A DNA stretch of 64,000 nucleotides from Chitinophaga sp. GbtcB8 (lineage in GTDB: Bacteria > Bacteroidota > Bacteroidia > Chitinophagales > Chitinophagaceae): NCBI RefSeq assembly GCF_019091455.1, contig NZ_JAGXJN010000002.1:434001-498000 (forward strand), given 5' to 3'. Numbering within the stretch: position 1 is the stretch's first letter; the number at the start of each line of letters is the position of its first letter. The position numbers were made by a program, and so were the translations under genes. This document shows positions 34,733 through 43,228 of the stretch, piece by piece. The notes beneath the pieces were generated by a model that was not told the origin of the DNA, did not search any database, and saw only the letters and a list, made by a program, of their open reading frames with translations.

Positions 34733-36124
34733 CTACCTACCCCCCGCATGCGCCCTGATCTTCGTATTACACAGCTCCAAACTCTTAATATCCCCGGCTA
34801 CCACAAAATACTTGTGAGTGGCATAGGTTAACCGGTTCACAATGGTCAGCTCCTGCTCCGAAGACTGTTCAAATGTTATGGGTGCATTATTCAGGTCCGC
34901 AAGCCAGGCGTCGTCCAGATCATAAGGTTGTAATCGCAGGCAGTAGTCTTTGGATAATGGAAAATAGATCACTGTATCCTGCTTTATATCAGCCAGCAGG
35001 GTATCAGGGTGGGAAGCTTGTCTGGACTTACACCATTCCTCAATACTGATACCAAAACCGGCATTATCCGATGTTACCCAGGAGTGCCCGGATGGACTTT
35101 TAAGAATGGCCCATTTTTTAAGGGACAATTTCTTTTCACAAATATCATTGATAATGGCGGCGAGTTGAGACCTGGTCTTTAATAGAGATGCTTTTTTGGT
35201 TTCCCGGTCAGGCAGGGGAGACGCGTTGCTTCCGGATCGTTTCAACTGGGTAAAGAAATTTTCACACATACCAGGATCGCGCAGTTTTGAGTAATACAGC
35301 CATTCCACCAGCTCTTTTTTGAATCCTTCACTTTTAACAGGCCGTTCCTTTTTTATCTTTTTAAGGAGCTTCTCAAGCAGGATTTCTATTCTGGCTTCGA
35401 AAATGATATTAATACGGTTGCTGAAATGTGTCCAGCCATCTAATGGCATATGCTCCTCTATATATCCAACAGTAGTGCATTTAAACTGCTGGTTCTTTAA
35501 TTGTATGAGGTTAATAGGCCGGTTGTTATTATGCTCATAGAATTGTTCCAGGTACACGGAGGAGATAAAACCTTTCACCTGTTCCCGTTCTACAGGGACC
35601 GGTACAAAAAAATGAACGGAAATACCCATGTATTCCTCTTTAGGCTTAAAATGATGGTCTGTAATATACATGCGGCGATACAGAGCATTTATAAAGAGGT
35701 GGAACGGCCGGTTGGCCACTGTTAACGCTTTTGCCGTAGCATGATGCAGTTTCAGAAAAGTATTTTTATATAAAGAGGGACTGAGTGCGTTAATAGAGGG
35801 CGGATCCTTTATTGGCAGCGGACTATCTTTCCTGGTCTGCTGAATGAGATCAGTAAGGAACTCCCTTACCCTGGTCTTTTTACGGTTGTAGTGGGCTATT
35901 AAGCCATCTAAGGTGGTTAACTGATGCATAGCCATTACCTCTTTCAGGTATTCTACCGTTTGGGCTAAGCGGTTGTTCTTTATAAGGGAGCCTATGGGTT
36001 GATGATTGAACAGATTTTCATAGGCGAGGATCAGGTCATTTTCGTCCATATCGTCATATATACTCACAAAACCCCTGAGGAATCCTGTGAAAGTATCAGC
36101 TATCTGCTTATTTATCTGTTGCAT
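34733..36124 (-). CDS. DUF4238-like protein
   Basis: About 463 aa from ATG at 36124 (MQQINKQIADTF); an upstream ATG at 36184 would overlap the preceding gene by 28 bases. The N-terminal half is helical (AYENLFNHQPIGSLI, VEYLKEVMAMHQL). The C-terminal third has the DUF4238 signature: KKWAILKSPSG, HSWVTSDNAGFG, DTVIYFPLSKDYCLRL and ELTIVNRLTYATHKYFV, compared with the usual FITSDNP ... FPLSP ... N ... A ... KYVY. DUF4238 proteins are of unknown function and often occur in accessory or mobile regions. It is the second gene after a sigma-like factor on the same strand (33-base gap) and converges with the degenerate HsdR gene. No membrane segment is visible. Confidence 0.65.
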   Translation of the reverse strand: MQQINKQIADTFTGFLRGFVSIYDDMDENDLILAYENLFNHQPIGSLIKNNRLAQTVEYLKEVMAMHQLTTLDGLIAHYNRKKTRVREFLTDLIQQTRKDSPLPIKDPPSINALSPSLYKNTFLKLHHATAKALTVANRPFHLFINALYRRMYITDHHFKPKEEYMGISVHFFVPVPVEREQVKGFISSVYLEQFYEHNNNRPINLIQLKNQQFKCTTVGYIEEHMPLDGWTHFSNRINIIFEARIEILLEKLLKKIKKERPVKSEGFKKELVEWLYYSKLRDPGMCENFFTQLKRSGSNASPLPDRETKKASLLKTRSQLAAIINDICEKKLSLKKWAILKSPSGHSWVTSDNAGFGISIEEWCKSRQASHPDTLLADIKQDTVIYFPLSKDYCLRLQPYDLDDAWLADLNNAPITFEQSSEQELTIVNRLTYATHKYFVVAGDIKSLELCNTKIRAHAGGR

Positions 36125-36156
36125 ACTTTTTAGATTAACTTTTGAGTGAATAATAA

Positions 36157-36687
36157 TTACTTCTTTCCTTTCCGGTTCAACCATTTCTTTAGCCGGTACA
36201 CCTGCATTTTTACAGCGCCTTCTTTTATATTAAGGATTTGTGCTATTTCGCTGTAGTGATATCCTTCGGTTATCATCTGAACGATGATCTTTAGTTCCAT
36301 TTTCCCGGCTTTTGCAGGCAGATGATCCTGCAGGTCTTTGTTCATCATTGTTTTAAGAGGATCCGGGTCTTTACTTTCTTTTTCAGGCGAGCCTTCCGAT
36401 GTGTGTTTAAAAGGTTTGTTTTTTGACTGCTTTATGTACTCAGACCAGGTATTACCTGCTTTTATGCGGATGAGCTTTTTTAGTGGGTAATTGGCGCCAT
36501 TAGTGGTGCGACTGTATTGCAGTGCTTTATATGCCGTTTGTTGTACCAGGTCATCTTTCATCAGGGCCCAATCCGCCGTTCCCGACCTGCCGGCATTTTT
36601 AAGCCTGAAATGGAAGAACTTGTCCAGTTTTGGATGCATATCCTCAAAAACCTTTGCAAATTCAAGATCCCGTTCATAATTAAGCAT
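36157..36687 (-). CDS. RNA polymerase sigma-70-like (ECF) factor
   Basis: A 176-aa protein. The N-terminal part has KVFEDMHPKLDKFFHFRLKN and WALMKDDLVQQTAYKALQYS, a divergent region 2 (the normal DLVQ[DE] core contact is DLVQQT). The C-terminal 60 residues are region 4: KMELKIIVQMITEGYHYSEIAQILNIKEGAVKMQVYRLKKWLNRKGKK. The segment between is charged and proline-poor. It is more divergent from mainstream ECF factors than the one at 14993. No anti-sigma factor lies beside it, but a 44-aa one-helix membrane peptide is encoded 18 bases upstream on the same strand and a DUF4238 gene downstream. It may control only this small cluster. Confidence 0.75.
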   Translation of the reverse strand: MLNYERDLEFAKVFEDMHPKLDKFFHFRLKNAGRSGTADWALMKDDLVQQTAYKALQYSRTTNGANYPLKKLIRIKAGNTWSEYIKQSKNKPFKHTSEGSPEKESKDPDPLKTMMNKDLQDHLPAKAGKMELKIIVQMITEGYHYSEIAQILNIKEGAVKMQVYRLKKWLNRKGKK

Positions 36688-36705
36688 AATAGTTGGTTTA
36701 GAGCG

Positions 36706-36840
36706 TTAAAGCCAGTGTCCTGTCATCAGCCGGAGCAGCATGAGGAATAATACGATCCATACCACCAGCCAGGGCGGAATGTTATAGATGAAGAACCTGA
36801 TGTGGTTTTTCTTATGCGGTATTTTGATTTTCAGATCCAT
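36706..36840 (-). CDS. 44-aa single-helix membrane peptide
   Basis: A minus-strand reading frame of 45 codons, ATG at the complement of 36838-36840 and TAA at 36706-36708. The product begins with a basic stretch (MDLKIKIPHKKNHIRFFIYN) and continues as one hydrophobic helix (PPWLVVWIVLFLMLLRLM) with a short TGHWL tail. The charge pattern predicts N-terminus inside. It lies 18 bases upstream of the sigma-like gene and probably shares its transcript. A small membrane anchor or anti-sigma peptide is possible; nothing similar is recognised. Its short length makes it uncertain, though the topology is coherent. Confidence 0.45.
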   Translation of the reverse strand: MDLKIKIPHKKNHIRFFIYNIPPWLVVWIVLFLMLLRLMTGHWL

Positions 36841-37060
36841 AAAATGGTGTTTATATTAAGAACTGAAATTGTGGGGCGGAAAGTAACAGGGGATGGAAAA
36901 TGTTATTGGCTGGTGATATAGAATAAGACGTTTGTTCATTAGATATGTACTAGCAGGTAAGGGACTTTGTAGGTTGGACCAAAAAAGTTATTGTGGAATA
37001 GTACAACAACAGCGATTTTCAGTATATTATAGTCATGTTGTTTTCTAAATAACAACCAAA

Positions 37061-37864
37061 ATGGAACAATCACCCCATTCCCCTTCCCCCGAACAAACCG
37101 CCCTCAACGAAGCACAGCTCAAACTAAAAGAGCAGCAACTAAAAGTTGAAGAGCTCACCTTAAAAGTAGCAGACCTCAAACGGCCGGCATACAAAAAATT
37201 AAACTTCTGGACCAGCTCTTTCGCCGTTGTAATTGCCTTAGGCGGTGTAATAGGCCAGAACATCGTATCGAATATACAGTCGAAAACCGCGGCACTGGAA
37301 ATGAAGGAGGCGCAGGTAAAAAAAGATTCGGCCATAAAAGCCGTGGCTGCGGCTGAATTAGCCAGAGATGCAGCGAAGAGCAAACAATTAGTGGCCCAGC
37401 AGGAGTATGCGGCCATCCAACTTCAAACAGATAGCGCCAAAAGAAATATTGCCCTTATCCGGGCCCAGGTTTATTCCATGCCCTGTTCTACCGGCCGCAC
37501 GGATACTATTAAAACATTGCTTAACAAAGCCACAGAACAGCTGAACAACATTGCCCCACGTGTATATATCCAGATAGCAGATGAAAGCCAACGGCCTGTT
37601 GCCAAATTATTGCAAAATGAGCTGAGCAAAAGAAATTTTATAGCACCAGGAGTGGAGAACGTTGCAAGGCTGAAAGCGAATATCCCGGATAAGATAGAGG
37701 TAAGATATTACCGGGATGAAGAGCGCGGGGAAGCTGCTGAAATTATTCAGATCCTGAAAACGCTGAATTTAGGTCCGACTTTAAATGAAAGCCCTGTGAG
37801 GATACCTGGAAACGGCAGAGGGACCAGGCCCAGGCATTACGAGGTTTGGTTTACTAACCCATGA
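37061..37864 (+). CDS. Coiled-coil, single-pass membrane protein with conserved C-terminal domain
   Basis: A 267-aa protein. Residues about 15-45 form a coiled coil (LKLKEQQLKVEELTLKVADL), one membrane helix lies near 50-68 (WTSSFAVVIALGGVIG), and a second coiled coil runs about 75-125 (Ala/Lys/Glu-rich, AALEMKEAQVKKDSAIKAV). The last 100 residues form a compact domain (RVYIQIADESQRPVAKLL, NFIAPGVENV, IEVRYYRDEERGEAAEI, HYEVWF). Comparable C-terminal domains with IQI-DE-QR and VRYF motifs occur, in my recollection, at the ends of bacterial caspase-like and trypsin-like proteins from conflict systems; the function is unknown. No enzyme motif is present. It stands alone between the sigma cluster and a secreted protein gene. 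Confidence 0.6.
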   Translation: MEQSPHSPSPEQTALNEAQLKLKEQQLKVEELTLKVADLKRPAYKKLNFWTSSFAVVIALGGVIGQNIVSNIQSKTAALEMKEAQVKKDSAIKAVAAAELARDAAKSKQLVAQQEYAAIQLQTDSAKRNIALIRAQVYSMPCSTGRTDTIKTLLNKATEQLNNIAPRVYIQIADESQRPVAKLLQNELSKRNFIAPGVENVARLKANIPDKIEVRYYRDEERGEAAEIIQILKTLNLGPTLNESPVRIPGNGRGTRPRHYEVWFTNP

Positions 37865-37905
37865 TCCGCCGCCTTTACTAATTTTATACAACCCTTAAAC
37901 GAATA

Positions 37906-38589
37906 ATGATGAAAAGAATAATTACAGGACTGTTGATGTTATGCATATTTAATGCAAATGGACAAACATCGCCTGAGAATAACCTGCTTTTTAATGCTTT
38001 TAAGCAGGGAAATGTGAATGGCGGCGGTAATTGTGCTTCCATAGCTTTAATCAAAGCCTGCATTGGTACCTTTGGTGTGGGGAATGTTTTTAGATATGAA
38101 CGGCATAATGAGGACAGCCTGATCACCGTTATACTGAGGAATGACAGCTCATTTAATATTACTTATGAACAGATACGTACCGCTACAAAGGAAAATGGTT
38201 TTGTTAACAGATCAGATCTGCCGGAGGCTAAGCGTATCCGGGATTATGCAGATACCTGTTTTGCGGTAATGGTGAAAATGAACCAGCGGTTACGGAATTT
38301 GCCGTCCTATGGGCAGGCTCTTAACAGCCTGCTGAATGGCTATAATACACCCACTGTTTACCGTTTGTTAGGTGTTAAGTTCAAAAACCTTGGTAAGGCC
38401 AATCTGAATACCAATGCAAATCTTGTTACTTATAATGCCTATCATGCTGTTTATTCAAGTGATGGGTATTATGATGAAACAAAGGCTCAATCCGGATATG
38501 CGCCCAACGGAAAGTTTAACAATAACAGGGCCGGTGTTAAGTGCGTGCATTATGGTTGTAAGCCAAGGGCGGCATTGAAGGTTTTGTAG
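37906..38589 (+). CDS. Secreted protein, possible papain-like cysteine protease fold
   Basis: A 227-aa protein with a signal peptide (MKRIITGLLMLCIFNANGQ; the frame begins with two ATG codons). FKQGNVNGGGNCASIALIKACIG places a Cys at residue 43 at the start of a helix after a Gly/Asn turn, the usual position of the nucleophile in papain/calpain-like proteins (Q-G-x-x-x-C-x-x-A). A His appears late in TYNAYHAVYSSDGYYDE near residue 181, followed by acidic residues. This could complete a Cys-His pair, but the family is not identified and other Cys (CVHYGCKP) could be disulfides. It lies 41 bases after the coiled-coil gene on the same strand. Treat as hypothetical exported protein with a protease hint. 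Confidence 0.5.
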   Translation: MMKRIITGLLMLCIFNANGQTSPENNLLFNAFKQGNVNGGGNCASIALIKACIGTFGVGNVFRYERHNEDSLITVILRNDSSFNITYEQIRTATKENGFVNRSDLPEAKRIRDYADTCFAVMVKMNQRLRNLPSYGQALNSLLNGYNTPTVYRLLGVKFKNLGKANLNTNANLVTYNAYHAVYSSDGYYDETKAQSGYAPNGKFNNNRAGVKCVHYGCKPRAALKVL

Positions 38590-38665
38590 AATTTATCTTT
38601 GGTCTTACCAGGTTTTTTATATATTCATTGTCTTTTTGCCATTGGCAATTGCCTAATTGAAAATC

Positions 38666-39883
38666 ATGGAAAGAACCCAGGAGGAATGGTCCCGGCGGAA
38701 ATTTATCACCACAGTAACCGGAGCTGGCGCAGTAATGATGTTGAACCCATTGTTAACATGGGCTGTGAACGATGTAGACCCAGAGGTAGCTGCAATTGTA
38801 TCCAAAACCATCGGGATTGATACCCACAATCATATTGATGTTCCGCTTAACGCAGCGGAATTACCGGGCCCTAAAGTAGACCTGGCCGGCGAAATGAAGA
38901 AGTCGGGCTTATCGGCCATCTGTATGACATTCGCCGTAGACTATCAGCAGCTACGTAACCCGGGAGATGCCTATAACCGGTTCATAAACGGATTGAATGC
39001 AATGGACAAGGTGCTGGAAAGTAACAACATGAAGCGCTCCATGAACCTGGCAGACCTCCGTGCCGCTCATAAAGAACACAAGCCAACCGTTATTCAATCG
39101 GTAGAGGGCGGGCACTTTCTCGAAGGACAATTAGACCGGCTTGGAGTAGCCTATAACCGGGGTTTGCGGCATCTTGGACTACTTCATGACAACGATGCAT
39201 CCGTACCATTGGGCGACGTTTATACAAACCCCGCTCGCTGGGGTGGACTCACCACGTTCGGAGCAGATGTTATCAAAGAATGTAACAAATTAGGCATTCT
39301 TGTAGACCTTGCACATGCTAGCAATGAAACGATTGACGCTGCATTAAAAGTGGCCACCCAGCCAGTAATCATTTCTCATACGGGCCTTGATACCCAGCTG
39401 GGGCAGAATCCGTTCATGGCCAAAATGATGCGGCCAAGACTCATCAGCAAGGAGCAGGCTAAGATCGTTGCCAACGCAGGCGGCGTTATTAGCGTTTGGA
39501 CGCACTTGGCAGATACGCCGCTGGAGTATGCCCGGAACATTCGGGTACTGGTTGATGTTATGGGAATTGATCATGTCAGCATTGGCACAGATACCAAGTT
39601 AACTCCTGCTTACAGACCTGCTGGTGACTTTGGTCCTAAACCGGGTGGGAACAATCCCGGCAATCACCAGGACAGCATTCCACGCGGTAATAATGGCTCC
39701 GGTGGAAAAGATCGCGGCAGAGTGGGTGAACGCACAAACGAAGCCTGGCAGGACCAACAAACCGGTTTCTATTACGCGGTTGTTGATGCAATGTTAAAGA
39801 CCGGTTTCACGGAGAATGAGATCGCCAAGATCGGCGGCGGTAACTTTTGCCGCGTATTTGATGCAGCTACTGCAGGGCATTAG
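38666..39883 (+). CDS. Membrane dipeptidase (renal dipeptidase family, peptidase M19), Tat-exported
   Basis: About 405 aa from ATG at 38666; the frame opens at a TTG three codons earlier. The N-terminus has a twin-arginine signal (WSRRKFITTVTGAGAVMMLNPLL). The amidohydrolase-type barrel follows: IGIDTHNHIDVPL with the first zinc ligands, QSVEGGHFLEG with the bridging Glu, RHLGLLHDNDASVPLGD, GILVDLAHASNETIDAAL, PVIISHTG and HVSIGTDTKLTP. M19 enzymes hydrolyse dipeptides, including L-D forms, in the periplasm. An unusual Gly/Asn-rich insert (residues about 325-355, PKPGGNNPGNHQDSIPRGN) sits before the last conserved helix. It ends 5 bases from the convergent 982-aa membrane protein gene. Confidence 0.85.
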   Translation: MERTQEEWSRRKFITTVTGAGAVMMLNPLLTWAVNDVDPEVAAIVSKTIGIDTHNHIDVPLNAAELPGPKVDLAGEMKKSGLSAICMTFAVDYQQLRNPGDAYNRFINGLNAMDKVLESNNMKRSMNLADLRAAHKEHKPTVIQSVEGGHFLEGQLDRLGVAYNRGLRHLGLLHDNDASVPLGDVYTNPARWGGLTTFGADVIKECNKLGILVDLAHASNETIDAALKVATQPVIISHTGLDTQLGQNPFMAKMMRPRLISKEQAKIVANAGGVISVWTHLADTPLEYARNIRVLVDVMGIDHVSIGTDTKLTPAYRPAGDFGPKPGGNNPGNHQDSIPRGNNGSGGKDRGRVGERTNEAWQDQQTGFYYAVVDAMLKTGFTENEIAKIGGGNFCRVFDAATAGH

Positions 39884-39888
39884 TAATT

Positions 39889-42837
39889 TCACCTGCACGC
39901 CCGTTCATTCTCCTCCCCACTCACCCCCATTATATCAAACACCTCCTTATCCATACCCGGCAGTGACTGATACCCCGCGCTCCACTCCGGCGTTTTCACA
40001 TATCCCACTCCGCTAACACACACCTCCATCAAACTCCCCATCCGCGAAAGCGGAAAACCCAACCCAAGCGCACCAGAAAAAGCACTCCTGAACAGGCGTT
40101 GCGCTACTGTAAAAGCCAGCGCATGATCCATGATCTCCTTATTAACACCATCCTGTACATTCTGGTCAATGGTCCTTTGGATCATATTATTCGACTTAAT
40201 GTACGGAAACGCCCAGGGGCTGTTATCCACCTCCGGGTGAAGGTCCTTTTTACAGAACCTGCTTTTATTATACGCTACCTGCTCAATAAACGTCAGTGTA
40301 TTTAATGGATTATCGTCTGCAGGTAACATCAGCGAGCGAAGATCAGGATCCAGTAAATACGGATCCTCCCGCACACCAGAACGTATCTCCGATTGTGTGA
40401 TGAGAATATCCCCTGCGGTCATATTACCCGGGAAGCCGGCGTTTATTTTATTAAAGAATTCTTCTCCTGTAGCGCTGCTGGCGAGGTGGGTTACGATTAA
40501 ATCAACCAGGTACTGGTGGTAATAACTTTTTTTAACACGCATAGGGGAGAGCAGGGGATCGTTAAATACACTGCCGTTTAACAACTTTTGCTTTAGCAAC
40601 GTAAAATTACTAATAACAAAACCGGTGAATTGTTTGTAAGGCCCTTCTACCAGGAAGTTTTCCGTACCCTCATAAAGATGCCTTTTAAAGATCAGGTAAT
40701 AAGCGCATGCATCATACATGAACTTTTGATAACGGAACTGCAGCAACGCATACTGGACCTGACCGGAAGGCTCATTGTACGCATAGGTATCTACAAAACG
40801 GTCCATGCTGATGATGTTACAGCCAAGCGGGGTGTTTACCAGTGCCGGATGCATCAGCACCCTTAGGGGCAGGGCGCCATCAGTACAGTTGATCATAGTG
40901 GTAGCTACGGGCCTGGCATCTGCTGCATAGGCCAGGGCCTGCGCAATAACGGGTTTGGAAAAACTCCCCAGCTTATACTTTTTACCCGCTGCATCAATAA
41001 GGGTAATATGCACAAAACCTGCGCTATCCTCCCATTGCATGTCACGGATATCCGGTGCTGCGGTGCTGCTTTTTTCAGGACTTCGCCCTATTAATACCCC
41101 GCCGGTCCAGGGGTTAGCGGAAAGGTTGGAAAAACTGAAGGCATTATTAAAAGCTTCCTCGCGGGTAAAGGCCACAATGCTGGTGGGCGAGAACCGTTTC
41201 AGGGGTTTCATGATCACAGCATAATGCGTGGGAACAGAAGATTGCAGCGAATTGGGAAAGTAATCTTCATAGGTGCTTAGTCCGCCGGCATAAGCGGCTT
41301 TAATGTAGGGCCTTACCAGGTTGTTAGCCGCTTTTTCTACATAAACATCCAGCCGGTTTTCGGTCATCTGGTATTCCGGCTCTTGCATGCGGTTATAGAT
41401 AATAGCGGGCGGCGCCTGCCTGATGGCGTTGTTCATCTTCTCAAAAGGAAGGGGATGTTTTTTGAGACGGTCCTTGATTTTGGTGAGATGGTCCGAGATC
41501 ACGCCACCGGAAGAGGTATGTCTGATGTTATGGATGGATGCCATCACGGTTTTGTGATCAATGAAAATAGATGTTAGCAGATCCCTGGCTTTCATTTCCA
41601 GAATATTATCAAATGCTTTCTGAAAGCTGCGGGGAAAGGCGGCCGTGAAAAACTTTAGAAACACCTGTTCTCCTAACAGGTTCTTAAGTATTTCTTTTGA
41701 CCAGTTATCAGCCAGGCTATCGTGCAGGTTTTCAAAGCTCATGGTAATTACATCATCGATGGTTACCTGGTCATTATACATGTTGTTAAGGTCCCTGAGC
41801 TGCGTGCGGAACATCTGTTGATCCCGGGCGCTTAGCCTGCTAACTGCGGTGCTAAGCCTGGCCTCCATTTTTTTGCCAAAGCTGGTAGCAGGGCCAGGCT
41901 GCGCTGTCTGATATGCATAAGCTTTAATGAAACTGGTAGCTGCCGGCGACGGGCTGACGGGCTCAAAGTTATCAAACGGATTGGTAGCCTCATAAGCATG
42001 CGGATCTGCGGCAACTTGTTTCTGCGCAACGTATGCCTTTAATAAGTTTTGCCTTACCTGGGTGCTCACTAACTGGAACTGCTGTACGCTATCCAGGCTT
42101 ACACTGTCGTGCAAAAAGGAACGCATAATTTCCCGTTCCATGATGCGGCTTAATCTGGCAATACCGGCGCTCAGATCTGCGGAGAGGGGCGTCTTCTTTT
42201 GAGTACCCGGAGGAAAATGCAGGTTCCACTTTTCATCCAGGGTTTGGATGTGATGCGCAACAATAATATTTTCCAGGTTGTAACGTGCATTTACAGTGGC
42301 AAATGGTACCTGGATGGCCTGCAATATTAGAAGCGAAGCCAGTAGTATTACACCGGAAGTTATGGAAAGTGCTGTATCTGTTTTGTTAACGGCGCTGTGC
42401 ATGCCGGCGGATGTAAAGAAAGTGAATGCCCTACCGCTGGCGCGCTGCTGTCCATTTATTATGCCCGGACGTTTGGCATGTTTCTTTATAACGTAATAAA
42501 TAACGATGAGCGCCAGAACAGGCATCAGTGCCAGGCTTAGCCATTGCCAGCTTGCATGGAACGCATCATGAAATTGTTTTAATGCACGTAGCGGGGCAAA
42601 CAACATACGCGCAAGCACAACGTTTTCACCAACACCAGTTATATTATTGAGCATAAAGACCAACACCGCTAAGAGTGTATAGGCAATAGCCGCTACAAGG
42701 AAAAATGTACGGATATAAGCGCTGAATGCAATAGCAACAGCGGATCGGGCGCCACTTAATACACCCGGATTTTTTGACAAAGTATTGAACAGGCTATACA
42801 AAAGCCAGGCCAGCAGGCATGACAGGTAAATGGGCAT
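39889..42837 (-). CDS. Large membrane protein of unknown family
   Basis: A 982-aa protein I do not recognise. Hydrophobic segments lie near residues 3-19, 44-64, 97-117 and 157-176, then about 800 mostly hydrophilic residues with no further obvious helix through the membrane. The long part is helical early (REIMRSFLHDSVSLDSVQQFQLVSTQVRQNLLKAY), later mixed alpha/beta (WEDSAGFVHITLIDAAGKKYKLGSF), with a few short hydrophobic patches. No catalytic motif is visible. It is divergent from the protease/NTPase operon starting at 43229 with 391 bases between, so a shared control region is possible. It could be a membrane-anchored sensor or scaffold; this is only a guess. Confidence 0.6.
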   Translation of the reverse strand: MPIYLSCLLAWLLYSLFNTLSKNPGVLSGARSAVAIAFSAYIRTFFLVAAIAYTLLAVLVFMLNNITGVGENVVLARMLFAPLRALKQFHDAFHASWQWLSLALMPVLALIVIYYVIKKHAKRPGIINGQQRASGRAFTFFTSAGMHSAVNKTDTALSITSGVILLASLLILQAIQVPFATVNARYNLENIIVAHHIQTLDEKWNLHFPPGTQKKTPLSADLSAGIARLSRIMEREIMRSFLHDSVSLDSVQQFQLVSTQVRQNLLKAYVAQKQVAADPHAYEATNPFDNFEPVSPSPAATSFIKAYAYQTAQPGPATSFGKKMEARLSTAVSRLSARDQQMFRTQLRDLNNMYNDQVTIDDVITMSFENLHDSLADNWSKEILKNLLGEQVFLKFFTAAFPRSFQKAFDNILEMKARDLLTSIFIDHKTVMASIHNIRHTSSGGVISDHLTKIKDRLKKHPLPFEKMNNAIRQAPPAIIYNRMQEPEYQMTENRLDVYVEKAANNLVRPYIKAAYAGGLSTYEDYFPNSLQSSVPTHYAVIMKPLKRFSPTSIVAFTREEAFNNAFSFSNLSANPWTGGVLIGRSPEKSSTAAPDIRDMQWEDSAGFVHITLIDAAGKKYKLGSFSKPVIAQALAYAADARPVATTMINCTDGALPLRVLMHPALVNTPLGCNIISMDRFVDTYAYNEPSGQVQYALLQFRYQKFMYDACAYYLIFKRHLYEGTENFLVEGPYKQFTGFVISNFTLLKQKLLNGSVFNDPLLSPMRVKKSYYHQYLVDLIVTHLASSATGEEFFNKINAGFPGNMTAGDILITQSEIRSGVREDPYLLDPDLRSLMLPADDNPLNTLTFIEQVAYNKSRFCKKDLHPEVDNSPWAFPYIKSNNMIQRTIDQNVQDGVNKEIMDHALAFTVAQRLFRSAFSGALGLGFPLSRMGSLMEVCVSGVGYVKTPEWSAGYQSLPGMDKEVFDIMGVSGEENERACR

Positions 42838-43228
42838 AATGCACGGCTTGAGGTTACAAAACGGTTTCCGCTTATGTTAAGTGTTAGTTCTTGCGACGGT
42901 CTATTTACAATGTCCCCAGTTATAATGAATACAAAAGGCAGCTGTTAATTGTTCATATAGCTATTATGTAGAAATTATTATTTAGATGATTATGTTAGCC
43001 CCCTGTACCTTCCTCTCTGAATACCGCTCCGGGCCTTTGACAGAAGCGGCTGCCGGCATAAAAAAAGATTTCACGTTGTTATCGTTATTAGCTATTTTTA
43101 TGAGGAATCAATACCCCAACAACAGTCCTTATTTTAGCCGGCTCTAATTCCCCGAACGGATCAGTTTTCTCATCACCCCATTTAAAATTATTTCCTTCGA
43201 GCACTTCATTTTTATAAACCTGTTTATC
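42838..43228. other. Divergent intergenic region, promoter side of the protease-NTPase operon
   Basis: There is no long gene here. A 53-codon plus-strand frame runs 42986-43147 (MIMLAPCTFLSEYRSGPL start) with no recognised homology and may be chance. A T-rich stretch near 43075-43105 (TTGTTATC ... TATTTTTA) is compatible with a Bacteroidota -33/-7 promoter (TTTG / TAnnTTTG) but is only a weak match. No clear operator repeat was seen. Confidence 0.3.

Noticed and set aside
34529-34831. 100-codon plus-strand open frame after the degenerate HsdR, considered as its lost C-terminal part
   Set aside because: It overlaps the end of the truncated gene and the DUF4238 gene in other frames and does not resemble the EcoEI-type C-terminal domain.
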